From contig JNWL01000029.1 of the NCBI GenBank assembly GCA_000716465.1, forward strand, positions 14,976 to 78,975: a stretch of DNA of 64,000 bases, written 5' to 3'. Position numbers and translations under genes: made by a program. Position 1 is the stretch's first letter. Every line of letters starts with the position of its first letter. The notes below the pieces were generated by a model. That model saw nothing but the letters and a program-made list of their open reading frames with translations. It searched no databases and was not told where the DNA came from. The stretch is from Streptomyces bikiniensis (GTDB taxonomy: Bacteria > Actinomycetota > Actinomycetes > Streptomycetales > Streptomycetaceae). This document shows positions 32,901-40,960 of the stretch, in pieces.

Positions 32901-34901
32901 GAGCTTGGCCTCGGCGGTCTCCTTGTCCTTCTTGGCGTTGTCGCGGTGCAGCCTGGCACCGTCGGCCGCCGCCTTCGCCTGGAGTTCGGCGGTGCGCGCG
33001 GCCTCCTTGCGGAACTCGGCGTTGGCCTGGGCGGTCTGGGCGACGGCCCGCTGGGTGATGGTGGCGCTGTCGGCCGCGGCGGCCCGGGTCGCGGCCTCGG
33101 CGGTCTCACCGGCCTTCACCATCGCCGTCAGGGCGGCGACGGCCCCCTTGGTGATCTGCGCCTTCTGCTGGGCGACCATGAGCCCACGGCCGCGCGGGGC
33201 GCCCGCGGCGTCCGCGATGCCGTAGGCGGCCTGGAGGGCCGTGTCGGAGGCGGCTGCCGACTTCTTGGCCTTCTCCAGCTGGGCCCTGACCGCGGCGAGG
33301 TGCGTCTTCGCGGCGGTCTGGGCGTCGGTGAGGCCCTTCTTCGCGGCGTCGAAGTCCGCCTTGGGGGGCTGGGGCGCGCTGCCGGGGCCCTTCTTGCCGT
33401 TCGGCTTGATCAGGTACTTCTGCGCGCTGGTGTCCTTGCAGTCCCACAGCCGCAGGTCCGTGCTCTTGGTGAAGGAGCTGAGGTCCAGGCACTTGCCCGT
33501 GGTCAGGCTCCTCAGGACGGAGGGGGCGCGGACGTCGGCCTTCCAGGACTGGCCCTTGGTGCTGTAGCAGTCCGTGATCTGGATCTTCGTGCCGTTGGCC
33601 GAGGCGTTCCCGGCCACGTCCAGGCACTTGAAGGAGCCGGTGTTGCGGAGGTGGAGGTCCTCCTCACCGCCCTCCAGCGACCACTCCTGCGCGGCGCCGC
33701 CGTTGCAGGTGTAGATCTGGACCGGCGTGCCGTTGGTCTTGCCGCCGCCCTGGACGTCCAGGCACATGCCCTTCGCGCCCGGGACCTCGACGACCGTGTA
33801 GCCGGTGCCGATCCAGCCGACGCCGCCGGGGGTCCAGTGGTCCTGCCAGCGGGTGTAGTAGTCGGCGAGCCAGGACTGGCCCAGGAGCATGCTGAGCGCC
33901 TGGGTGCCGTCCTGGAGCGCCTTCGTGGCGTCCTTGCCCGCGGTGAGGATCTGCTGCCGCTGGGTGGTCTGGCCGGCGATCTCCTGCTGCCACTCGGCCG
34001 CGGCCTGCGCCACCTGCTTGCCGAGGACCCGGTTCGGGTCGATCGGGTCGTGCCAGCCGCAGGCCGCGAACCGGGCCTTCAGGTCCTCGACCGCGATCCG
34101 GAACTCAGGGGTGTCCGGCTCGGGGGCCGTACGGGGGAAGCCGCCGGAGGCGAGGAAGATGCGGGCGTCGTCCGCGAACACCCGCGGGATGAAGAAGTTG
34201 TTCTCCTCGACCTTCCCGGAGTTCTTCTTCCACAGCGCCCACGCCTCCTGCTCCTTCGGCGTGCCCGCGCCGGTGTAGAGCGGGTTGCCGACCGCGAGCG
34301 CGGCGGCCTTCGTCCTGTCGTCGGCGAGGGGCGAGGAGTCGTACCACGGGTTGACCACGTCGACCGACGCCCAGTACCCCTGGGAGAGCCACGGGCCGAG
34401 CCCGGTCCGGTCGAAGATCTCCTCCGGGTCCTTCGGCTCGTTGGGGTAGGACTCCAGGCTCGCGGCGCCCGACCACGCGTACCCCTGCTGCCGGACCTTC
34501 TCCAGCGCCTGGTCCGTGAGGGTGACGTCGGCGTTGCGGGCCACGTGCAGCGGGGTCTTGTCGTTGAACAGGTCCCGCTCGAACTGCTTGTGCATCTGGT
34601 CGGGCGGCAGGAGCAGGGAGCTCTGCGCGAGGGCGTACAGGTTCGGGCCGCCGGTGCGCAGGGCTTCCATGCCCACGCACTGGTCCTCGCGGAGCCGCTG
34701 GGCCGCCGCGGCGTCGTAGCCGTCGTACGAGTCGGCCGTCGCGGCGGCCGGTACGGCGTCCGGCGGTGCCAGGTCGGGCCGGACGCCGAGACCGGCGAGG
34801 ACGGCCAGGGCGGCGGTGGATGTGACGGCTGTGGTGAGGGCGCCGGCGAGGGTGCCGGACGAGCGTGATCGGGGGCTGAACAACCCCGGTGTGAATCGCA
34901 A
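29973..34901 (-). CDS. secreted polymorphic toxin: ricin lectin - coiled coil - Hint - RNase A-like toxin
   Basis: 1642 residues. Residues 1-54 are a signal peptide. About 55-360 is an unassigned N-terminal domain; 365-505 is a ricin-type beta-trefoil with three CLDV/CLDL and QxW-like repeats (GGAAQEWSLEG); 515-1150 is an Ala-rich coiled coil; 1351-1493 is a Hint domain (SFPGTTRVLMADG, TAGHRVHV, DLTVDGPHTFYV, LLVHNC) that could release the C-terminus by self-cleavage. Residues 1494-1642 carry HTLSRHV and GYIVYTAYP, as in the CdiA-type bacterial RNase A (BECR fold) toxins that cut tRNA. The start is TTG with GGAAG upstream. It is likely used against neighbouring bacteria. Confidence 0.9.
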   Translation of the reverse strand: MRFTPGLFSPRSRSSGTLAGALTTAVTSTAALAVLAGLGVRPDLAPPDAVPAAATADSYDGYDAAAAQRLREDQCVGMEALRTGGPNLYALAQSSLLLPPDQMHKQFERDLFNDKTPLHVARNADVTLTDQALEKVRQQGYAWSGAASLESYPNEPKDPEEIFDRTGLGPWLSQGYWASVDVVNPWYDSSPLADDRTKAAALAVGNPLYTGAGTPKEQEAWALWKKNSGKVEENNFFIPRVFADDARIFLASGGFPRTAPEPDTPEFRIAVEDLKARFAACGWHDPIDPNRVLGKQVAQAAAEWQQEIAGQTTQRQQILTAGKDATKALQDGTQALSMLLGQSWLADYYTRWQDHWTPGGVGWIGTGYTVVEVPGAKGMCLDVQGGGKTNGTPVQIYTCNGGAAQEWSLEGGEEDLHLRNTGSFKCLDVAGNASANGTKIQITDCYSTKGQSWKADVRAPSVLRSLTTGKCLDLSSFTKSTDLRLWDCKDTSAQKYLIKPNGKKGPGSAPQPPKADFDAAKKGLTDAQTAAKTHLAAVRAQLEKAKKSAAASDTALQAAYGIADAAGAPRGRGLMVAQQKAQITKGAVAALTAMVKAGETAEAATRAAAADSATITQRAVAQTAQANAEFRKEAARTAELQAKAAADGARLHRDNAKKDKETAEAKLAVALKAEGDAKAAAADAHAKRLAAEAEEATAKAEKDTAAVKQNEAAQHRKTAEAEAVKAEDARKAAESSEATAVARKNDAVKARDKARDLNADAWDAAQKADAARAKADAKEAYAQAHESDEQAQASRAAADAASAHADDAEAASGRAHVAAAAASEAAAEADAAATRAEAAAKRSRANADAAQAAKLRADAAVWTATSAAADALKASDHAAAEARTAVALADEAQRKAKEAKSHADAASKEAATARAASVKAAGFAYVTARAAAEAGAAASQVAKPANDAIQLGSPYAETDTAASLVVLTGQASKTIAEQQKAVADAHAKNAQAEAVAAKSLADQATGDAKQAYVHAAGAAGHAADARGYAKEALGHAAEAATAAAKAAQSLARTVEYDRRAAEDAAAADLAAGRAEGHARSARESADQAALDADAAHQAASRAEQSAKDARAAAERADTAATEAEQAAKDALKYAQEAQKAVEEATRNAANKQVSSGAGTGIGGTWYVVDEKSVAVTKADQMNDCVIEPGFTGCTVTFKVTFDVDVDFFLCLDPEVPATATGCPSSDTLLLTTERFKGMTKEVTHYFSKWDLIQQTVTYQILKAVLLQDFVDCWHGSAGGCAWAASNFIPGKAFAKVAEAVRALDAALNTGTGVLDAYNALRKLDVDPATLARIENTVNLYEDMVTSCKLNSFPGTTRVLMADGSRKAISEVRRGDRVLAEDPDSGDRGPQTVTSTYTHDTDRLVDVSFADGQRLTSTAGHRVHVAERGWTLVSELRAGDRLRSPDGSLHAVGALRTRGGLVGQRVYDLTVDGPHTFYVRSEGARASDLLVHNCANLADELLFPDSEAHTLSRHVNPTPRQAVDFAQENGRKGLAPISTVWTDGDIAQQAVERVLAEYFFPNGKKREASSKALDNFLNKRGQWRNKDTFPIEGSWSKYDSLGTVYHASGPPTAAGNKVRVVLKRLPGKSGHQGYIVYTAYPLP

Positions 34902-35367
34902 GGGGGGCTTCCTTCACGGGGAACGAAGGCAGGCAGGAGTGACCCGGGCGACGTTCACAGTGAGCCGGCACCGAGGCGTGGCGGTGCCGTTCTCCCCCGT
35001 GGCGGCGCTGTCCCCGGCCGCCGGTGATGGTGTGAGCGCGTCACGATGGGGGTGGTCGGTCCCCGGCGCGCGGCGTTACTTAACCCCGAGTCAACAAAGC
35101 TCGGCAAGGTCCGCCCCGGGGGTCCGGAACGCGGAACGGAAAACCGCTTGCCGGTGTCTCGCGGCGCGCCGAACGCAATTCCCGAGGTCATACCGGGTGC
35201 CACCTATGGGAGACCTGTGAAGAAGAGACACACGAGGAGGCTACTTTCGGACACAGATTGGCTCGAATACGCCTGCCGGGTGGAGGGATGGATCCGGACG
35301 TACGCGGTCCCCGCCCGGCCTCGCGCCTTCGACCGGGCGGTCGACCGGTGTTCGTCACGCTCCCGGC
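34902..35367. other. 466-bp intergenic region upstream of the toxin gene
   Basis: No gene is supported. An AT-richer patch around 35075-35110 contains TTGACT and TTAAGT-like boxes on the minus strand that could form the toxin promoter, giving a leader of about 180 nt. An AGGAGG near 35235 is not followed by a credible start. Confidence 0.4.
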
Positions 35368-35943
35368 ATGGCGGGCATCCGAGGGGCCGGACCGTGGCGC
35401 GCGTCCGTGGTGGACCATCGGCGGACGGAGGGCACGCCTCCGTACGAGCGGGCCCGGCCCGCCGGTGAACCCCTCGCCCGCCGGGGCGACCTCGCCGTCC
35501 ACGGCTCCCCCGGTTCGGTCACCCTCGTCGGCGCCGCCGGGCGCACCCGCTGGACCCACTCCTGCGCCGGGCGCCCGAACGCCGCCCACCTCTCCGGCGA
35601 CCGCGTCCTCGTCACGACCGACTCCCTGGAGTACACCCCGTGGGGCCTCCTCGGTCCCGCGCTCCTCCTCGACCTCTCCGACGGCCGTCTCGTCGCCGAA
35701 CTCCGCGGCGAGCGCGCCGCCGCGCGGGGCGGCGGCCGGTTCGTCCTCGGCCTGGAGGGTTACGGCGAGTTCGTGACGCGTGAGTACGACCGCGAGGGCG
35801 CCGAGACCGACCACTGGCCCTCGTACGGCCACTACGTCGTCGGCACCGGGCTGCGCGTGGTCGAGGCCGACCGCCGGCTGCCGACCCGGGGCCGGGTCGT
35901 CCGGCTCCTCCCCGGCGGCACCGTCGCCCCGGCCCGCCCCTGA
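35368..35943 (+). CDS. hypothetical protein, probably truncated by a frameshift
   Basis: 191 residues. The pattern of short strands (GDLAVHGSPGSVTLVGAAGR, GDRVLVTTD, LLDLSDGRLVAEL, GGRFVLGLEGYG) suggests a repeat-containing beta-propeller-like fold. The last residues RVVRLLPGGTVAPARP appear to continue in another frame as PVVLPGGTILLLDGLVAVV (next entry), so the gene may originally have been about 240 codons. No ribosome site; CACGCT 6 nt before the ATG may be a leaderless -10 box. Function unknown. Confidence 0.6.
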   Translation: MAGIRGAGPWRASVVDHRRTEGTPPYERARPAGEPLARRGDLAVHGSPGSVTLVGAAGRTRWTHSCAGRPNAAHLSGDRVLVTTDSLEYTPWGLLGPALLLDLSDGRLVAELRGERAAARGGGRFVLGLEGYGEFVTREYDREGAETDHWPSYGHYVVGTGLRVVEADRRLPTRGRVVRLLPGGTVAPARP

Positions 35944-36095
35944 GCGACCCCCAGCCCCCGAAGCCGGTCGTCCTCCCCGGCGGAACGATCCTCCTCCTCG
36001 ACGGGCTCGTGGCCGTGGTCGCGGAACAGCACGCCGCCGAACCGACCCGCCGCACCGTCGACACCTGGACCCTCACCCTGCGCGGCGGCGCCTGA
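35940..36095 (+). pseudogene. out-of-frame continuation of the 35368 gene (or CTG-started small ORF)
   Basis: 51 codons beginning at a CTG that overlaps the preceding stop as CTGA. The product (SDPQPPKPVVLPGGTILLLD and onward) repeats the style of the upstream protein, so a one-base indel in the CCGCCCCTGAG run is the simpler explanation. A separate coupled gene with CTG start is possible. It overlaps the membrane protein on the other strand by 23 bp. Confidence 0.45.
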
Positions 36096-36486
36096 CCGCG
36101 AGCACCGCGCTCGCCACGGTCGCGCCGACGGCGGCCACCGCGAGGACGAGCAGCCCCGGGTTCACCCACCACGGCACGATCTCCGTCCCCCGGCACACCA
36201 GACTGACGGGGAGCGCACTGCTGTGGTCCGGGTGGACCTTCATCCCCGCCTTGAACCAACAGGCGTCCTCGGGAAAGAGGAACGGCATGTACGAGAGGCC
36301 GTACAGGTGCAGCGCGCCGCCCGCGAGACAGGCGAACACGGCGAGGTACGCCGCCTTCCTGGCGGGTGTACGGAGGGGCTTGGGCGGCTTGTCGCCCTGC
36401 CGGGCCCGGACCAGGCCCACATACGTGATCCCCGCCCAGGTCGGCAGGACCAGGGCGAGGATCATCATTCCCACGAGGGTCGCCAC
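36073..36486 (-). CDS. small integral membrane protein
   Basis: 137 residues with three hydrophobic helices: residues 1-23 (LVGMMILALVLPTWAGITYV), 46-66 and 105-130. Function not recognised. The GTG start at 36486 lies 2 bases after the DUF397 stop, so it is probably the third gene of the XRE - DUF397 operon. Confidence 0.75.
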   Translation of the reverse strand: MATLVGMMILALVLPTWAGITYVGLVRARQGDKPPKPLRTPARKAAYLAVFACLAGGALHLYGLSYMPFLFPEDACWFKAGMKVHPDHSSALPVSLVCRGTEIVPWWVNPGLLVLAVAAVGATVASAVLAVRRRRAG

Positions 36487-36488
36487 CG

Positions 36489-36698
36489 TCAGTGGCCGAT
36501 GCGCCCCTCGGCGGCGGCCGTCACGAAGGCCGTGAAGGCGGCCGGGGTCGCGAGGAAGGCGGGGCCTTCGGGGTTCTTGGAGTCCCGGACGGCGACGTGG
36601 GCGGCGAGGTCGGCGACCTCGATGCACTCGCCTCCGTTGTCGCCGCTGTACGAGGACTTACGCCAGCGGGCGCCCATCAGGTTCTGGTCGGTCCCCAT
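36489..36698 (-). CDS. DUF397 protein
   Basis: 69 residues. The family hallmark WRKSSYSGDNGGECIEVAD and AVRDSKNPEGPAFLATP are complete. DUF397 proteins are small partners encoded beside XRE/DUF5753 regulators in Streptomyces developmental clusters (whiJ, abaA types). Its first 41 bases overlap the end of the regulator gene, implying translational coupling. Confidence 0.95.
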   Translation of the reverse strand: MGTDQNLMGARWRKSSYSGDNGGECIEVADLAAHVAVRDSKNPEGPAFLATPAAFTAFVTAAAEGRIGH

Positions 36699-37506
36699 AT
36701 CGTTCCTCCATGACGCGGGCGATCAGTTCGGCCGACTTCTCCACCGAGAGAGCAGCGGCTCGTAGGTGATCGTAACGGAGCGATCCTTCCCTGAACGCGG
36801 CTGAATCGGCGGTCATATGACCCTGGACGAAGTCCTCGGTGTAGACAAGGTCCGGGTCGTCCTCGAAGCGCAGCAGGGTGAACGAGCCCATCAGGCCCGC
36901 GTGCGCCCCGGCCGCGAACGGGAGGATCTGGATCTTCACCCACTCCCGCTCCTGGATGCGCAACAGGTGGGCGAGTTGCTCTCGCATGATCTCGCGCCCG
37001 CCGATCTCCTGATGCAGCACTGCCTCGCTCAGGATGACCCAGAGCAGGGGTGGGATCTCGCGGTCCAGGATCCGCTGGCGGTCGATGCGGGCCGCGACTT
37101 TGGCGTCGAGGCCGTCCTCGGTCCTGGCACTCAAGACCGCGCGGGCGTACGCGTCCGTCTGGAGCAGGCCGTACACCACCTGGTCCTGGAAGGTGCAGAG
37201 ATACGTCGCCCGCGCCTCCATGTCCGCGTACGGCTGGAACCACGTCGGCAGCTGGCTCTTCAGCACAAGCCCCACCAACCGCGAGAACGTCCCGCCCGTC
37301 ATCAACGCGGCGTCGAGTTGTTCCGAGAAACGCCTCGTCGGGACCTTCTTCGCCGTCTCTATCTGGCCGACGAGCGAACCCGTGCAGTAGACCACCGCAC
37401 CGAGTTGCGACTGGTTCAGTCCGGCCGCCTCCCTCAGACGGCGTAATTCCGCTCCGTAGTAGTCCAGCGGCGAGGCGCTGGGATCGAGGTTGCGGATGTT
37501 GACCAC
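36658..37506 (-). CDS. XRE-family DUF5753 (Scr1/WhiJ-like) transcriptional regulator
   Basis: 282 residues. The N-terminal helix-turn-helix is LRRLREAAGLNQSQLGAVVYCTGSLVGQIETAKKVPT, followed by the DUF5753 domain (TFQDQVVYGLLQTDAYARAV, LLWVILSEAVL, VKIQILPFAAGAHAGLMGSF, LVYTEDFVQGH). GTG start at 37506 is preceded by GGGGGTGA. With DUF397 downstream and an ATPase divergently upstream it forms a complete whiJ/abaA-like locus; paralogues of such loci affect development and antibiotic production. Confidence 0.95.
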   Translation of the reverse strand: MVNIRNLDPSASPLDYYGAELRRLREAAGLNQSQLGAVVYCTGSLVGQIETAKKVPTRRFSEQLDAALMTGGTFSRLVGLVLKSQLPTWFQPYADMEARATYLCTFQDQVVYGLLQTDAYARAVLSARTEDGLDAKVAARIDRQRILDREIPPLLWVILSEAVLHQEIGGREIMREQLAHLLRIQEREWVKIQILPFAAGAHAGLMGSFTLLRFEDDPDLVYTEDFVQGHMTADSAAFREGSLRYDHLRAAALSVEKSAELIARVMEERYGDRPEPDGRPLA

Positions 37507-37590
37507 GGCGAGGTCACCCCCAGATCGACGCGACGAGGCGTTGTGTTCGGGCCGTAGCCGAGCGTAACGAAAAGCGTCCACTCTGGGGAC

Positions 37591-37998
37591 ATGAATCAGG
37601 CAACAGACCTCTATCCTGCGGAACTTGCGTCGAGTTACCGCATGGGCTTCACCGTGGGTGAGCACTCCGCCGGTCACATGCGTCGCATCCTGCACATGTT
37701 CCTGACGCGGTGGGAACTCGTCCGATTGTCCGACTCCGCGACCCTCGCGCTCACCGAGCTGGTCGCGAACGTCGTCCGGCACGTCCCGGGGCGCCGGTGT
37801 GCCGTGCTGATCCTGCGGGAGCCGCACGGGCTGCGGGTGGAGGTGGCGGACGGGGTGCCCGGGACCGCGGCCGCGAAGGCGGGCGGGGAGCTGGACGAGG
37901 GCGGGCGGGGGCTCGTGCTGGTGGAGGCCGTGACGGACCGGTGGGGGGTCGAGGAGCGGGCCGGCGGGAAGACGGTGTGGTTCGAGTGCGACGCGTAG
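37591..37998 (+). CDS. SpoIIAB/RsbW-like ATP-binding protein (HATPase)
   Basis: 135 residues with a GHKL ATPase fold: N-box LALTELVANVVRHV, G1 box VADGVPG in place of the usual DxGxG, and G2 DEGGRGLVLVEAVTDRWGV. These proteins act as anti-sigma factor kinases or bind partner regulators. It is divergent from the XRE regulator with an 84-bp gap, the arrangement seen in abaA-like clusters, so joint control is likely. Confidence 0.92.
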   Translation: MNQATDLYPAELASSYRMGFTVGEHSAGHMRRILHMFLTRWELVRLSDSATLALTELVANVVRHVPGRRCAVLILREPHGLRVEVADGVPGTAAAKAGGELDEGGRGLVLVEAVTDRWGVEERAGGKTVWFECDA

Positions 37999-38044
37999 GG
38001 CACGATGGGCGCCCGTACCGCCGTACTCGTCAGTAGGAGCCACC

Positions 38045-38674
38045 ATGTCCGAGCCCAGCCCCGAGATCCTTGCCGCCTTCGAGGCCGCGAAGGGCTTCAT
38101 GCCCGTCGGGGAGGGGCTGGCGCTGTACGGGGCGGCCGCCGAGGCCGCGAAGCTGGGGCTTCCGCTCCTGGAGGTCGGGACGTACTGCGGGCGGTCCACC
38201 ATCCTGCTCGCGGACGCGGCCCGGCGGGCGGGGACGGTCGCGGTCACCGTGGACCACCACCGGGGCAGCGAGGAGCAGCAGCCCGGGTGGGAGTACCACG
38301 ACCCGACCGTGGTGGACCCCGAGGTGGGGCTCATGGACACGCTGCCGACCTTCCGGCGGACCCTGCGCAAGGCGGGCCTGGAGGAGCACGTCATCGCGGT
38401 CGTCGGGCGGTCGCCGCAGGTGGCGAAGGTGTGGGCCGGGCAGCTCGGGTTCGTGTTCGTCGACGGCGGGCACACCGACGAGCACGCCGTGAACGACTAC
38501 GAGGGCTGGGCCCCCAAGGTCGCGCCCGGCGGTCTGCTCGTGATCCACGACGTCTTCCCGAACCCGGAGGACGGCGGTCAGGCCCCGTACCGGATCTACC
38601 TCCGCGCCCTGGAGTCGGGGGACTTCGAGGAGGTCTCGGTGACCGACTCGCTGCGGGTGCTGCGCCGCCGCTGA
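38045..38674 (+). CDS. class I SAM-dependent methyltransferase
   Basis: 209 residues. Rossmann-like fold with motif I LLEVGTYCGRST, the acidic ribose-binding region near VTVDHHRG, and FVFVDGGHTDEHAVNDYEGW plus GGLLVIHDVFPNPEDGG, typical of the macrocin-O-methyltransferase-like (TylF-like) family. AGGAG lies 5 nt before the ATG, 46 bases after the ATPase gene. Substrate unknown. Confidence 0.88.
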   Translation: MSEPSPEILAAFEAAKGFMPVGEGLALYGAAAEAAKLGLPLLEVGTYCGRSTILLADAARRAGTVAVTVDHHRGSEEQQPGWEYHDPTVVDPEVGLMDTLPTFRRTLRKAGLEEHVIAVVGRSPQVAKVWAGQLGFVFVDGGHTDEHAVNDYEGWAPKVAPGGLLVIHDVFPNPEDGGQAPYRIYLRALESGDFEEVSVTDSLRVLRRR

Positions 38675-38686
38675 GGCGGCAACGGG

Positions 38687-38722
38687 CGGTGGCCGCCCCC
38701 CGTTCGAGGAGAGCGGCCACCG
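38687..38722. terminator. terminator between converging genes
   Basis: CGGTGGCCGC (38687-38696) and GCGGCCACCG (38713-38722) form a 10-bp perfect stem between the methyltransferase and the large membrane protein gene. Confidence 0.65.
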
Positions 38723-38736
38723 GCCGGGGGCTCGCG

Positions 38737-40800
38737 TCAGAACCCCGACGTCACGTACAGGCAGTTCGTGTAGCTGTAGTTCGGTTCGATCTTCGTCTTG
38801 CTGATCTTCGTGTCCCCGACCGTCGACGTGCCCGTGCCGGCCCGCTTCTGGAGGAAGTGGTAGGTGCCGGCGGGCAGCAGCAGGGTCGCCTTCGGGTACT
38901 TCGAGGCCGGGCCGGTGCACGCCTTGACCTTCTTCGGGTCCAGGAAGAGCGAGCTGGGGTACTTGGTGCAGGTCGCGCACGCGTTCAGCGTGACCTTGCC
39001 CGTCGTCGGGCCCGTGTAGAGCAGTTCGACCGAGCCGGGGCCGTCGTTGCTCACCACCATGACCATCCGGGCGCCGCCGGGGGCCTTCGCCGGGGGCAGG
39101 CTCTTGCCGGCCTCGGGCTCCTCGTCCGCGATCTCGGCGGCGATGGCGATCGAGCGCGCGTGCGCGGCCTTCGGGCTGTTCGGGTAGTCCTTGGCGAACT
39201 GGGCCATCGTCGTGGCCGCGTCGTCGAAATCCTTGCTCCTGAACTGCGAGGTCCCGCAGGCGAAGTCGCCCTTCTCGACGGCCGCCGCGGTCTCCCGCGA
39301 GGCCTGTGCGAAGGTGGCGTCCGGCAGGGCGTCCACGGAGCTGCCGATCGCGCGCAGCTCCACGACGGTGGCGCAGGGGACGGCGCCGCCGCCGGACGCG
39401 GACCGCTTCCTGATCGCCTCGCGGACGGCCGGTTCGACGCGGGTCGCCTGGGGTGACTGCGGGAAGGTGTCGAGGAGTTCGTTCAGGCTCTTCTCGGCGG
39501 GCGGTTCGGCGGTCCGCACGCCGAGCGCGGCCGTCCCGCACGCGTAGAGCGACTCGGCCAGCGGCTCGTCCGTCTTCGCCGGACGGGTGCCGAGGAGGTC
39601 CTTGTCGACCGTCCCCGGCAGACCCCGCAGGTGCTTGAGCGGCGCGACCGCCTTGCAGTAGTCCTTCTGGGCGTACGGGGCGGAGAGCTGCGCGTAGTAC
39701 GCGTCGAGGCGCGCGGGGACCAGCTTCCCGGCCCGCGAGCCCGCGTGCTCCGTGCCGAGCTCCTGGTAGGTGGCGAGCGCCAGGCGGTAAAGGGGCTCGG
39801 CCCGGTCGAAGAGGAGTCCCTGGCCGGACTTCACCCGCTCGTCGGCGACGGTGAGGCGCGCGAGCAGGGCCTCCTCCCTCGCCTCCTCGCGGGCCGCCCC
39901 GTACGCGAGGGAGCCCCCGGCGGGCACGGCGAGCAGCACCAGGGCGAGCGGCAGCGCCAGGCGCCGGACGGCGGTCCCGGTCCCGAGGGTCGCGCGCAGG
40001 CCGCGGCGGAAGCCGTCGGCCGCGGCGGCGAGCAGCAGGACGCCGTACCCGACGAGGACGCCGACGGGCACGCCGTCGACGTCGGCGGGCAGCGCGACCA
40101 CGAGCAGGGCCGCGGTGGCGAGCCAGCAGAGCGCGGCACCGATCCAGTGGCGCAGGAGCACGTATCCCAGGCCGAGGCCGGAGAGGTTGAGCAGGCCGAT
40201 CGCGGCGGCCTGGACCGGGTTCGCCGGGCCGGGCGGCTGCGCGGGCGGCCGGTCCCCGTACCCGGGCGGCGGGCCGTACCCGGGAGGCCCGTAACCCGGC
40301 GGTCCGTACCCCGGCGGCGGACCGTAGCCGGGCGCGGTCGCGGGTCCGGGCTGCGGGAAGCCGTACCCGGGCGCGGCGGCGGCGCCCGCCCCTACGGGCA
40401 CGGCGCCGGAGGGGTCGCCGGGCGGCTGCCCGGGGGCGTGCCCGGACGCCTGCCCGAACGGCTGGCCGGAGGCGTGTCCCGGCTGGTGGCCGGAGGTCTG
40501 CCCGGACGCCTGCGGCGGTGGGCCGAAGGCGAGCGTGGGCGTGGCGGGCGGCTGCGCCGGCGGGGGCGGAGCCGCCGAGGCCCCCGGAGACCCCGAGGTT
40601 CCCGGAGACCCCGAGGTCTCCGGGGCGGCCCGGTCCGCCGGGGGCACGGGGGCCCAGGGCGGCGCCTCCGGCGCCGGGGCCACGCGCGGGTCCGGGGCCG
40701 CCGGGCTCCGGTCCCGGTTCTGGTTCTGGTCCGGTGCGTGCCCGTCCGGAATCCTGTCGGCCGGTTCGGGACGTGCGTCGTTCGGTTCTTCCCCCACCAC
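38737..40800 (-). CDS. large membrane protein with Pro/Gly-rich N-terminus and tetratricopeptide-like C-terminus
   Basis: 687 residues. The first 190 residues are disordered, with a GYGPPPGYGPPGYGPP repeat around 160-185. Three to four membrane helices follow (about 200-310). The remaining 370 residues are extracytoplasmic or cytoplasmic, helical, with repeat-like segments (AEPLYRLALATYQEL, SLNELLDTFPQSPQA, MAQFAKDYPNSPKAAHA) recalling YfgM/TPR proteins, and a cysteine-containing C-terminal beta domain. Start is GTG GTG at 40798-40800. No enzymatic motif was seen; role unknown, possibly envelope-related. Confidence 0.8.
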   Translation of the reverse strand: MVGEEPNDARPEPADRIPDGHAPDQNQNRDRSPAAPDPRVAPAPEAPPWAPVPPADRAAPETSGSPGTSGSPGASAAPPPPAQPPATPTLAFGPPPQASGQTSGHQPGHASGQPFGQASGHAPGQPPGDPSGAVPVGAGAAAAPGYGFPQPGPATAPGYGPPPGYGPPGYGPPGYGPPPGYGDRPPAQPPGPANPVQAAAIGLLNLSGLGLGYVLLRHWIGAALCWLATAALLVVALPADVDGVPVGVLVGYGVLLLAAAADGFRRGLRATLGTGTAVRRLALPLALVLLAVPAGGSLAYGAAREEAREEALLARLTVADERVKSGQGLLFDRAEPLYRLALATYQELGTEHAGSRAGKLVPARLDAYYAQLSAPYAQKDYCKAVAPLKHLRGLPGTVDKDLLGTRPAKTDEPLAESLYACGTAALGVRTAEPPAEKSLNELLDTFPQSPQATRVEPAVREAIRKRSASGGGAVPCATVVELRAIGSSVDALPDATFAQASRETAAAVEKGDFACGTSQFRSKDFDDAATTMAQFAKDYPNSPKAAHARSIAIAAEIADEEPEAGKSLPPAKAPGGARMVMVVSNDGPGSVELLYTGPTTGKVTLNACATCTKYPSSLFLDPKKVKACTGPASKYPKATLLLPAGTYHFLQKRAGTGTSTVGDTKISKTKIEPNYSYTNCLYVTSGF

Positions 40801-40948
40801 GGTCCCCCTCGTGGGTCCATGCGCGATGGCATCCCACCGTCGCGTCCTATGGATACCCTTCACCGTCCCCGCACACGCGTCCACCGTTCTCCCCCCGCGG
40901 TGACCGATCCGGGACGTACCCCTGCGGGATTTCGCCTTTCGCAAGGCC

Positions 40949-40954
40949 TAAAGT
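40949..40954 (+). promoter_or_regulatory. -10 box of the amidase gene, leaderless
   Basis: TAAAGT ends 6 nt before the GTG at 40961; no ribosome site is present. Confidence 0.5.
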
Positions 40955-40960
40955 CGCGGG

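Noticed and set aside
29901..34868. 1655-codon plus-strand frame antisense to the polymorphic toxin
   Set aside because: Gly/Val/Leu/Arg-rich shadow of the Ala-rich coiled coil; no start signals, no domains.
34955..35250. Short frames upstream of the toxin and an AGGAGG near 35235
   Set aside because: No start codon at a proper distance and no sensible protein.
38030..40837. 935-codon minus-strand frame
   Set aside because: Overlaps the methyltransferase and the large membrane protein genes in other frames and has compositional shadow character.
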